Source: Madurella fahalii
Lineage: Eukaryota; Ascomycota; Sordariomycetes; Sordariales
Length of the DNA stretch: 64,000 nucleotides
NCBI GenBank assembly: GCA_029876055.1
Contig: CM056874.1
Location: 3,038,001-3,102,000 of the forward strand
Direction of reading: 5' to 3'
This document shows, piece after piece, positions 1 to 10,098 of this stretch. Position numbers and translations under genes: made by a program. Every line of letters starts with the position of its first letter. The stretch's first letter is position 1. A model generated the notes under the pieces. It was given only the letters and a program-made list of their open reading frames with translations. It was not told where the DNA came from and made no database searches.

Positions 1-1
1 T

Positions 2-316
2 GTCATGAGCGACCGCACCGTGGTCGGTGGCGAACGCGATCTTGACCGCGAATCGAGCCGCGGCATTGGCCTCGCCCTTAGGAGCTCGCACCACGACCTA
101 CTGCAGGCCCTTCATAGGCGCGAGGAGAGCAGGGCTACGGCTGTCGACGGTAGCGGGCTCAGGAGCCGGAGTGATAGCCTGGCGAGCCTGGCGACTACAT
201 TGGGCAGTGATCGGGATAGGGGGAGGGATGGGTTCAAGAGGGCGAAGGAGCTGGATGAATTCGAGGTGAGAGATGATTTGATTGCATGGACTATTCCGGG
301 CGGTACCCAATTGTGA
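2..316 (+). CDS. C-terminal part of an unrecognised protein cut by the left edge
   Basis: An open frame enters from the left edge and stops with TGA at 314-316. It encodes a charged, Arg/Asp/Ser-rich segment ending in AKELDEFEVRDDLIAWTIPG followed by GTQL. The regular mix of acidic and basic residues, the absence of stops and the well-formed tail suggest a real terminal exon. The ATG at 5 may be internal. I do not recognise the family, and the opposite strand is also open here, so the strand is inferred from composition. The upstream sequence would decide it. Confidence 0.4.
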   Translation, partial: VMSDRTVVGGERDLDRESSRGIGLALRSSHHDLLQALHRREESRATAVDGSGLRSRSDSLASLATTLGSDRDRGRDGFKRAKELDEFEVRDDLIAWTIPGGTQL

Positions 317-571
317 GGACCCTTCATTTCATACAGCAAGGAGTTATACTTAGACGAGGGTCTGGTGGTGCTGGGCGTTTTAAGGATATTGGGTATCACT
401 GGGCTCGGTCACTACGGATGATCGATAGCTCCACGGCCAGGGCATTTGCTTCTGTGTATTGTTAGCTCGAATTGTTGAAACCACATCTTGTTATTCCTTC
501 TCGCGCTCTCTCCCTGATTCAGCTCCCTGCCTGGAGCCTATCTCGAAACACTCCGTCGAAGCGACTCATAA

Positions 572-934
572 ATGACTCTCTGTTCGACAATGTCAATAAT
601 GGTTCTCAACCGGCGGCTGCTGCCCAACAGCTTCATCGGCCCCGACGACATAGACAGTGAGTACTCCTCGGGCGGCTCCGGCGGAGTTGTTGAGGGCGAA
701 TATGGGCAAAAAGGTAAAGGAGAACTAGTTGAGGAAGAAGCTAGTAACGGGGGAAGGTATGACGGCTACAGCGGAGACGACAGTAGTGATGGCGACGAGG
801 AGACAACGGTTACAGCCGCGACAGATACAGAGACAGTGGTGGTGGTAACAAGAAACGGGTTGAGTATTACAGCTGCAGCGAATATGAGATTGCCGAGTTT
901 GACTGCAAGTCGGGAAGAACTAGGAGGAGGATGA
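572..934 (+). CDS. Possible small acidic hypothetical protein
   Basis: A 120-codon open frame starts with ATG at 572; further in-frame ATGs follow at 590 and 599. The protein is low in complexity: Gly/Ser/Glu/Asp-rich in the middle, then Thr/Val-rich, ending REELGGG. No domain, signal peptide or membrane segment is visible. A good donor (GTGAGT, at 657) lies inside it, so this could instead be part of a spliced transcript or the 3' UTR of the gene entering from the left. Weak call, based only on an open frame and composition. Confidence 0.25.
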   Translation: MTLCSTMSIMVLNRRLLPNSFIGPDDIDSEYSSGGSGGVVEGEYGQKGKGELVEEEASNGGRYDGYSGDDSSDGDEETTVTAATDTETVVVVTRNGLSITAAANMRLPSLTASREELGGG

Positions 935-1147
935 TATACTAGTACTCTACCGGGAGATTAGCAAGGACCAGACAAGGCCAGAATGCGGCCGCCACCCGTG
1001 AATGTATATGCGTGAAGTATCTATTCAGCCCGGAGATTAACCCTTGTAATGCCATCGAGGCCCTGTAATCCAGGCCAGAGCACCCTCACACTCTATACCA
1101 ACATGCCGCCCTGTCTAGCCATTTTTTTTCCTTCCCCAAACCTGCGC

Positions 1148-2993
1148 CTAAGCACTCAACGTCCCACGGACGCCCCCCTTTGCGCCAACCTCCCTTGTTG
1201 TTACAAGAACCGAGAGGTCTGCATTAACATTGATGGTCACCTCGACCTTTCCGCCCTTCTTGACGCCGCGGATGGCCGCCTCGGCGAGCGTCGACCCAAT
1301 CTTCCAAACCTTCTCCCGCTTCTCCTCCTCCTCCTCCTCCTCGTCATCCGAGAAGTCGCTGTCGTCGGCCTCGTCATCATCGACGTCCTCCACTTTGGCC
1401 GCCTTGGACTCCCCATTCTCTTGCGCCTTGGGCTCCGGCTTGGTCACCTTGATGTGCGTGTTGCCCTCGACGACCTTGATTAGCACGTCGCCGCCGTCTT
1501 TGGGCGCAGCCACGTGGGCCGTCCGCCGCGCAGGAACGGCCGTCTCAGGCGGGACGATGGGGACAAAGACCTCCTCGCCGGACTCGGACAGCGAGATGAC
1601 ACCGATGGCGTTCGTAATATGCGGTACTGTCGTGACGGCGGCGTGTGTCGACTGGTCGATGTCCTCAGCTTCGTACTCCTGGATCAGGCTCGCCTGGAGG
1701 GCTGCACCACGGGCCTGGAGCTCTGAGGGGTTGATAGCGTTCGGATCGGTCGACGGCGCCAATATCCTTGTGGTCTGGGGGAAGATGTTGCGGAAGTTGG
1801 CGGCGATACGGGGAGTGTGTGCAGTACCACCAGACAGAATCACCTCGTCCACGTCGAGCACATCCAGGCCGGCTTTCTTGACTGCTGACTCCACTAGGCG
1901 GTTGAAGCCCTCAAAGACGGTTCTCGCGATGGTCTCGTACCGCAGGCGGTTGATGGTGCTAGCAAAATCAAGACCGTCGACTAAGCTCTCAACGCTGAAG
2001 CTCGCATTGGTGCCCAAGCTGAGTGCCTTCTTGGTCGACTCGGCCTCGAGCCGCAGCTTGGCCAGGCTCTTGGTGTTCTCGCGCGGGTCGCCAGCGCCCG
2101 AGTTCTTCTTCATAAACTCCTTGGCGAAGTGATCCATGAGCACCTTGTCGAGGGCAGCGCCGGCATACTCGTAGTCATGGACCGTTGCGAGGATGGTGTA
2201 CATGCCACCGCGGCTGGCGATGACGGCGACGTCTGATCGTGTGCCACCCAAGTCGGCCACGACGACGATCTTGTCTCCCACCTCGGCCTCTGGGCGCGCA
2301 TCATAAGCGAGCACCGCCGCGACAGGCTCGCTGATGAGCTGCAGCACCTCGAGATCCGCCGCTGCCGCGGCAGCGACGAGCGCAGCCTTTTGCTTGTCAT
2401 TGAAGTTGGTCGGGATCGTGATGACAGCCGATGTGACCTTCTTTCCTAGGTACTCGGAGGCGGCAGCCACCAGGCGGCGAAGGTAGCGGGTGGCGACCTC
2501 GGAGACTCTCAGCGTTGACGGGGCCTCCTCCTCGCCTTCCTTGTCCTTGATGGTGAACGAGACGGTGTCGTCGGATTCTTGCGGATGGGCAGAGGCGTGA
2601 TTGTGGGTGGGGTCGATCGACTTGAATCTGGAAATGGTCAGCCCAGCGCGTGGAATAAATGAGGGGAGCCGCACTCTTTCCCTATGAAGTCGCGGAAATA
2701 GGCGACTGTGTTCTTGGGATTCCTGACGAGGAAATTTTTGGCCTGCTGGCCGTAGTACTCGTCGCCGTCGACATACGACAGGATGGTTGGGATCTGGCGG
2801 TCTGGCAGTCTGTCAGCGGGCAAGATAGTAACACCATGGACCAATGTCTCTCACCTCCATCCTCGTTCGCAATGACCTCGGCCTTGTCGTCGACTGTGTA
2901 CGCGATGGAGCTGTTGGCGTTGCCGAAGGTGATGCCAATCACGGTGCGGTCGCCCGGCGCAGGGGCGGGCTTGGAGGCCCCGTTATCGCTCAT
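1148..2993 (-). CDS. ssz1: Ribosome-associated Hsp70-like chaperone Ssz1
   Basis: Atypical Hsp70 which, with the J-protein zuotin, forms the ribosome-associated complex that stimulates Ssb on nascent chains in the cytosol. Three exons (2993-2855, 2801-2675, 2627-1148; introns 53 and 47 bp, GT-AG) give 581 residues. Visible: the nucleotide-binding start VIGITFGNANSSIAY (about 18-32), PTILSYVDGDEYYGQQAKN, the Hsp70 segment VTSAVITIPTNFNDKQKAAL, VVADLGGTRSDVAVI, and VDEVILSGGTAHTPRI. The substrate-binding part is short, as expected for Ssz1 rather than canonical Hsp70. An acidic run (D/E-rich, encoded near 1320-1400) precedes a C-terminus ending GVRGTLSA. The start is the first ATG of exon 1, with the family N-terminus directly after it. 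Divergent from rrp40, sharing a 0.7-kb upstream region. Confidence 0.93.
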
Positions 2994-3721
2994 TGTTGGC
3001 AGCGCGGGTATATGAAAGGAACCGGAGCTAGAGATGACGGACGACGGGTACGTGCCTGCGTGTCAAGAGTGTACGACAGCTCACAGCCAAAACTCGGTGG
3101 TGGTGGGGGACCCAAAAATTTCCCTGTCGAAAAATTTGGGCCTTTGTCAACCCCTGCTCTGCTGCGTGGGTGCCCCGCCCGCGACTAGTGTAAGTGCACG
3201 TACCTGTACATAAGCATTCCTATCAAAAAGACGATTACGCAGCTGGTGTGTCATGATGGTGAGTATAGATAATCTAGCCATGTTCACCGAGGCGATCAGC
3301 TCCACGGAACTTTTCTCTTCTGCAAGACTAGTTTTACGCTCATTCTTAGCGACGGTCCAAGGGTCGGGGGAACTCTCGTTATTCTCAACATGTGATCGCC
3401 ACTATCAGAACAGTCTTCAGCGGTTGCACTACCAGGCAAAGAGCTCACATAGCTTTCAAGTTCTTAAGTATATTTGGGATCATCAGGCCTTTCTCGAGTT
3501 TACTCAGGAATGCTCAAATTGGTTGCAATCCCATAGGTGGCAACCCTATCCAGCCCTCCCACGACTCTATGTACCAATACATCCCTCAGCTTTGCCCAGC
3601 CAGGCCCACTCCCCCCACCAAGGCTAGGCCAGCCGCAAATAAGGCTGAACAAAATTCCCCGTTAACCAAACCAGAACAATCAACTCCCATCCAACACGAC
3701 CAGAAAGCCACCACCACCACC
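2994..3721. promoter_or_regulatory. Divergent intergenic region between ssz1 and rrp40
   Basis: This 728-bp stretch separates two outward-facing housekeeping genes (cytosolic ribosome chaperone and exosome subunit) and presumably holds both promoters. A C/A-rich leader with repeated CCACCA precedes the rrp40 ATG. Short open frames inside show no family similarity. No clear TATA box is visible. Confidence 0.4.
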
Positions 3722-4617
3722 ATGGCAGCCACCGACCGCCCCTTCGTCCTCCCCGGCGAGACCATCGACCCCTCCCTCATCCCCACCCACAAGAAAGCCC
3801 CCCTCCGCCTAGGCCCCGGTCTGCGGCACATCCCACCCAGCGACATCATCCCGACGGTGGCGGGGCAGCTCATAACCAACCCAGCCAAAAACTCCATGTG
3901 GATAGAATACAACTCTCAGCGCGTACAAACCGCCCCCCTTTCTCTCTCCCCCTCCCCCTTCCCTTCACCCCCACGTCATTCCAACCTCCCTTCCATCCCC
4001 CCACCTCTCCCACCGCGCCTCTTTCCGCATGCCCTCACACTAACCAACCAACGGGGGCCCCAAAGTACATCCCGCAACCGAACGACCTCGTGATCGCGCA
4101 GATCGCGCGCTCGGCGCCCGAGGCCTACCTGGCGGTGCTGTCGGCGCACACGGCGCCAGCGACGCTGCCGCACCTGTCGTTCGAGTCGGCCACCAAGAAG
4201 ACGCGGCCCGTGCTCGCCCCCGGCGCCCTCGTCTACGCCCGCGTCTCGCTCGCCAACAAGCACATGGACCCGGAGCTCGAGTGCGTCAACCCGTCGACGG
4301 GCAAGGGCGAAGGGCTGGGCCCGCTGACCGGTTCGGGGACCGTGTTCGACGTGTCGCTCGGCTTCGCACGGCGGCTGCTCATGGCAAGGAGCCGGGAGGA
4401 AGGGAAAGTGGCGGTGCTGGAGATGCTGGGTGGGGAGGAAGGCGGCGGGCTGGCGTTCGAGACGGCCGTGGGGAGGAACGGCAAGGTGTGGGTGGGGAGC
4501 GAGAGCGTCAAGACGGTGGTTGTGGTGGGGAGGGCGTTGCAGGAGACGGATCGCGGAGGGTTGGGGTTGGAGGAGCAGAGGCGGTTGGTGAAGCGGTTGG
4601 TTAGGGAGATGAGGTGA
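3722..4617 (+). CDS. rrp40: Exosome complex subunit Rrp40
   Basis: S1/KH-domain cap subunit of the nuclear and cytoplasmic RNA exosome, which binds RNA and guides it to the 3'-5' exonuclease. Two exons (3722-3922, 4066-4617) flank a 143-bp GT-AG intron and give 250 residues. Visible: N-terminal LPGETIDPSLIP and GPGLRHIPPSDIIPTVAGQL; the junction restores SMWIEYNSQR-YIPQPNDLVI, matching the Rrp40 N-terminal/S1 boundary; then the S1 domain with LVYARVSLANKHMDPELECV; then a KH-like C-terminus with GRNGKVWVGSESVKTV. The length is normal for the family. The start ATG sits in a CCACCACCACC-ATGG context. Tail-to-tail with the zinc-finger gene. Confidence 0.93.
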
Positions 4618-5451
4618 AGGGGGGGATTCTTGAGTTGTGGTTATTGCTCCGCACGCGTAAGCCGTTTACGGTTTGGCGGGTGGATGCCAGGAGCTGATCG
4701 GTGCCCAATGTCATGAGACGCCATGGCTGTCGTGGAGGCGTTATTGACCGGAAGTCTGTCACCCATAGTCGGTCACTTCAATGGTCGATATGGCTGCGTC
4801 CTGGGCAAACACCGCGGATCACCGCCCCTGCAATAGCAGACGGATGGCTAAAACTCTGCGGAGGGAGACGCTTATTCAATATTGTACCAAGATACCCCGC
4901 TTGGTCCGCAACGCAGGACGCCTAGAGCTGCCAAAAGCTGGTAAAGCTCTGTATAAACAATTAAATATACACGCTGGCCTAGATGCACGCTGAGCGCTCC
5001 GAAATGCCCTATCGATTTTTCCTTCCCGGTGAGGTACCCTAACCTTTGCAGGAATGTGAGGTGAACCATATGAGACACCATTTCCTCCACCCTGGGAGCT
5101 AATCCTCCACCTGCCACTTCGTGGCATACTTGAAATGCACGCACAGTAGCGAGCAAGGAGGTTCCGTCCTCCCTCTGCCCCCGTCCAGCTTCGGCTCGAT
5201 TCGGCCGTTCAAGCCTGGCCTCGGTTGCAGCACTGGCCCCGACCCTGAAACGAGTGGCTTTCGGGGCTAACGGCCAGAATAAAGATACTGTCCAAAACGA
5301 CCGGAACCTCTTGAGCGTACTCCAATATCCCCCCGCGCCCTTGACCCGTCGTTCTATCGACCGCGTAAAACTCACAGTCGTGCATGAGCTACATTGTCGA
5401 CCTTGGTTTGGGATAGCATCGAATAACATTGCTCGCCAGAGACGTCCATGC
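4618..5451. other. Convergent intergenic region, no gene seen
   Basis: Lies between the stop codons of rrp40 (plus) and the C2H2 gene (minus). It should contain both 3' UTRs. Overlapping open frames on both strands (for example 4872-5429 minus) have no recognisable family content, and I regard them as chance. Confidence 0.5.
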
Positions 5452-7658
5452 TCATGTCCCGCCCATGACGTCGTCTACAAATTCTGCGTCTGGCACCGCC
5501 TTGACGTCGATACCGTGCTTGTTCTGCATGTGACGCCGCAAATTGTCCTTCCGAGGGAAACATTTCCCACCTTGCCTGGAGTAAGGGCAATCCGGCTGTT
5601 TGCAATAGAACTTGCGCGTCTTGTTGTGCTTATCATTGATGTGGCGGTCCAGATGTGTTTTCGTGCCGAACCGCATGGTACAACCGGTGTGTGGGCACTC
5701 ATGCGGCCGTTCGTGATACCGTTTGTGGTGGCTGTGAAATCTGTTAGCCAAGTGCCAACTAAACACGGGAAGCGTCCAACCTACTTCAACTTGTGTTCTT
5801 GGTCGAATACGCGATCGCATTGGCCGAAATTGCAGGGAAACATCCTCCCTGATGACGGACGTGGAGACCGGCCTGGTGACGGCGACGGTCCCAGAGAAAG
5901 ACCTGACGACAGCCCTGGAGACAGCCCGGGCGATAGCCCGGGCGATGCTGCTAACCGGTTATGGTTAACTACGTCAAAATCGGACGGCGGAGACGGAGAC
6001 GCCGTGTAGGGGGTGAGCCTCGTGTCTGGTGTGTTCTCTGTCGACGGACCAGTGGAAGGTGGAGGTGTCGAGTAGTCGGGGGTCAACAACATGTTGGTGG
6101 TCTGGTACTCGGTTGGCCCATCATACATCTGCGCTCCAAACTCCAAAGCCGCCTGGTATGGCGAAGTGTAGGGAGACTGGTAGGGCGACTGGTACGGGTG
6201 TTGAACGTTTGGCTCCAAATTCTGGTTGTGTGTAACATACGACACCTCATCCATCGGCGCCGGCATGGACATGGCGGGATTGACGGGCGGTTGTGGCAGC
6301 TGCGGCGGAGGATTTTGGATCATTCGCATTTCGTGCTCTAACATCCATGCGTTTTCAGCAGGGTTGGTTGGCTTCATCATCTCCATCGGGTTCCCGCTCG
6401 GGCCGATGTTGTACTGGAGAGGCGGACTGGGGATATCCGCCACAATAGTTGGAGGAGGTAGGCTGTCGATGCGCTGTGGCGGCCCGGGGGGTTTCCTGCC
6501 AAAAGTACTCTGTCTGCTGAACGACCTCAGGGGATCCCCGGGTGTTGCCGTCTTGTCACTATCGGGCGAAATGGCGTCGAGATCCTCCGGGATTGGTCTC
6601 GTCGCTAGAGACGGTGCGGCCTTGCCAGTGGCGGAGACAGGGCTGATCGGCACAGAGGTGGGAGGATGTGCGAGAGATGCTGTGTTCAGGGAGATGGGAA
6701 CAGGCGCAGGTTGCGTATAAGCGTCACTGCCCAACGTCGGGTCGTTATAGTAATCCCAAGCCAAGCCCACGGTGTTGGGATCGATCTCCAAGCCGGACGG
6801 CGTGGGCTCAGTCTGCGGGACAACCTCGTTGGTGGTGATAGACGGCGAACGTGCCCCGTCAGTGCCGCCAAGAGTCGAGCGTCTGCTGTCGCGGCGCTGT
6901 TGTGAAGAATGACGACGGTGTAGCAGGCTCCGGATGGACTCGGTGAAACCAGAATATTGACGGGGCGGCGGGGAGCCGCAGGGAGGGTCGAACGACTCGG
7001 GCTCCTCTGTAATGCCGATAGAGGCTATGCCCGTGAGCTCACGGCTTGGTGGCCCGTAGGAGTCGGTATGGCTTAATTCGCGAGTGCCTTCACGGCCAAT
7101 GGTGCCCCCGGACCCGTACGGCGACTGTGAAGACGCCTCTGTGGGCGAACGGACTGGGGCAGCCGCTACAGGGGAGGCGGACTGGCTGTCGCCGTGGCCT
7201 AGGCCGAGTGACGAATTAGCCCGTGAGGTGGGCGACAGAGATGAGACTGGCGACGGGAGGCCCTGGTGGGTGGTGACGCCGGGTGGAAGTGATGAGGGCG
7301 GAGGTTGCTGGTCTGGTGAGGCCCGATGATGGTCGAGGGTGGTACTGTTTTCAAGGCCGGACCCTGAGCATCTCTTGGAGGAGTTGTCGTCCAAGTCTTG
7401 AGCAGGGAAAATGGGGCCTCCGGGGCTCTGCCCCATCTCGGCCAGGGCCGGTTCGTCATGACGGGCAAGCCATCGGCGTCGGGCGCGCACGAGGAAGGGG
7501 AAGAGACAAATGGCGATGATGGCAACGCCGACAACCGACCCGACCACAGCCCCAGCGATGGCGCCCGGAGAAAGCGGAGTTGATCTGGGGACGAGCACTG
7601 ACCGCGCGAGCGGCCTCGCAGCCATGGCTGCGCTGTGCCTTTGCTGCTGCTGCTGCAT
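5452..7658 (-). CDS. Transmembrane protein with C-terminal triple C2H2 zinc finger
   Basis: Predicted membrane-anchored DNA-binding protein of 717 residues in two exons (7658-5785, 5731-5452; 53-bp intron). A short Gln-rich N-terminus precedes a single hydrophobic helix (about residues 32-57, Gly/Val/Ala/Ile-rich) followed at once by RARRRWLAR. By the positive-inside rule, most of the protein is then cytosolic. A 550-residue Pro/Ser-rich, probably disordered region follows, with SPYQSPYQSPYTSPYQ and SPGLSPGLSSGL repeats. Three zinc fingers sit at the very end: finger 1 CNFGQC...HHKRYH, restored only by the splice; finger 2 CPHTGC...HINDKH; a longer finger 3 CKQPDC...HMQNKH. Family knowledge makes the fingers DNA-binding; release of the tail from the membrane is inference. 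An upstream exon cannot be excluded. Confidence 0.85.
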
Positions 7659-10098
7659 TCAATTGAGTGCTCAACAGCGACACTGGTAGCGAGAAGAGAG
7701 AAAGAGGATTCTGTCGCGTGGGAAAATCGAGGTATCGATGGGTGTCTGGACAGGGGAGGCTCCCAGCCACGATTGCGATGGGGGTGCGGGTGCGGTTTAC
7801 GAGGCTGTGCCAGACCCTGCTGCTTTGCTGTAATTCGCTCCACGGAGGGTCCGACAAGACCACGAGCGAAATCCGGTTCCCTGCAGAGTTGGAGACCTGC
7901 CGGCGGCTGTGAGCGAGGGCACTGGGGCCTCGAGCCAGGGCTATGCAATAGCTTCGGTCGCTGTGGTAGATGAACCCATGGCGAACGGTACGCGTGATGA
8001 GAGAGGTGAATGCAAAAAGGTGCGGATTAGGTAGAAGTTTGGAGAGGCAGAGGAGATGGAGGGGCCCGGATGATGGACCAGGTCAGCTCAAACCCGGAAA
8101 TGCTACCTCGACACCTCAGGCAGTGACCCGTCCCTACAGGGCGGTCGTAAAATTAAAAACGTTCAGCCTCACTTGCAGCATATTTCTTAGCGAGCGAGAG
8201 GCCTAGGCCGCTTCTGGACTGCGCAATGGAAGCATTGGGGCCCGGTGGCAGACGATGTGGTGGGCAGCCAACGCAGCAACTTTACTGCGTCGTGTAGGTG
8301 CAGCAGGGGTTGTGACTGGGCGGAATCGGTGGCCTCCCCCGAAGGGTAAGAGCTAGCAAATAGGGAATATTTCCTCCCCCCACCGCTGCCTCTTAAGTGT
8401 ACTTACTGTGCAGTACTGCCTATCGAACCCCGCCATGGCCCGCCAACAGCCCCCTCTCAATTCCGCAAACATTAACAACGTAGACATTCTCAGACCGCTA
8501 CCGACCGCTCCCGGCCGATATTGCAGATACCGAGACTCGGGTTCTTGCACGCTGCTAACTGACTGCAGAAAGAGGCTGGTTTGGTCCTTGGGCAAAGGTG
8601 GGCACAGAACCGAACATCCGGGAGAAGGGGCAAACAAGACGAACAAGTTTGCACACCGATCTTCCCTGTGCCCAGCATTGGCACGTTCTCCGCCCTCCGT
8701 AGCACCAGGCCTCATGCGGCCAAGTACAACGGCCCACGATCCTAGCCGCCCCCAGGCGTCTTACCTGATCCCGACGCCCAATCAATCACAAGCGGGAGGG
8801 AGCCTGTGACGGTTGGTTCCGCGCTGCATGGGATCAAGTCGTGTCATTGCGGCCATCAGTGCCGCCGCGCTCGCTAGTAGAGGCCAACAGCTGCTGGGAG
8901 CAGGCCGCGAACCAGTCAGCCTCGCCATCCAAGTGCAGATTCCTAGACAGTTTGATTCTCAACGAATGCACCCGCAATCAACGTGATGTTTTAGCGAACA
9001 AAGCTTGAAGATGTGCGTTTGCCCGGCTCAGGCGGCTACTAACATTGACCGGATCGTCCCGGCAGTCTGGATCGAAGCGCCGGCTCAATTTAACCACACT
9101 GGATATTGAATGTTTAGCACTGCCCAACTGTGTCAAATGTCTCATTGCTCAGCGTCCTCGCTTTTGCATCACGCAGACAGCGGTCCACTTGGTGATATCG
9201 GATACCCCTTGGCACGGGTCCGCGGCATTCCCGGGTTCACTCTGATGCAGGGGCATATGTTTTGAGTTCTACACCGGCCTCACCGTGCTCGGTGGTGGTG
9301 CGCAGACGCATGCCGATGGGTTCAGATGGGGTAGCACCCAATCTATGCCGGGTGCTGCGCCGTTGCTCAGCCGTTTTATGCGGAGAAATCTCCACGGCAG
9401 TACAACTGGCGGCCGCGTCTCGCCGATCCCAACTCGGTCCCACCCCCGACCGATTTTGCGACACCTGCGGTCGCCCGTCCCAGTCGGACCGGGCATTACA
9501 GGGCCGGAGTGGAGCAGCCGAGGACAATTCCATCGATATCGAGGAACTCCTAGGACACTCGTACCCATCGGTGTCGTAAAGAACTAGGTGGTCAAGATAT
9601 ACGACATCAAGAGAGGAACAACGGAACTCAGGACTAGGACTAGCTCTAAGTCGCTCGAGCTCCGGCGTCTCGGCGGTTCAATTCCACCGAGCGATGCCGG
9701 ATAACGGCGTTGGCTCATCGAAAGCCAATCATTTTTAGAGCCATCCAAAGGCCACTCCCAAGGACTCGACATCTGTCAGTGAGGAGATAATGACGCAGGC
9801 CGCAGGCCAGCTTAGAAATCGCTACAACGCATGCAGCCGACATTGGCAGTTCCGTCGAAGGGGTGTCTGAGAGCCTGGCACAATCGCGGGGTTGATGGCC
9901 AATCGGTCTCTTTTCTCTGGAACGATGACGCTGGCAAGCGGGATCGATGTCCGCGCGTCCCGGCACGTCCCATGCCCTGCTACCTATGCTGCAATCGTCT
10001 ATGCCCTCCTTGAGACGGGTTCAGACCTTCTTCAGTAATGGTCTGTTAGGAGTAGCTTTGAATTCATTTTCCTGCTGCACAATTTGAGCAACAGCGCT
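7659..10098. promoter_or_regulatory. 2.4-kb divergent intergenic region
   Basis: Separates the outward-facing C2H2 membrane protein and fasciclin genes. Open frames such as 8408-8809 (plus) have no signal peptide, domain or repeated structure. No tRNA or transposon signature was found. The last 100 bp before 10099 would be the fasciclin gene leader. Otherwise I see nothing specific. Confidence 0.4.

Noticed and set aside
4872..5429. 185-codon minus-strand frame downstream of the C2H2 gene
   Set aside because: Lies in the convergent 3' region, separate from the zinc-finger frame, with no motif.
8408..8809. 133-codon plus-strand frame in the large divergent intergenic region
   Set aside because: No motif, no signal peptide, and overlapping open frames on the other strand; looks like chance.
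9640..9705. GGTTCAATTCC with flanking pairing, tRNA T-arm-like
   Set aside because: The complementary flanks are too close for a tRNA, the T-stem has a mismatch and there is no D- or anticodon arm.
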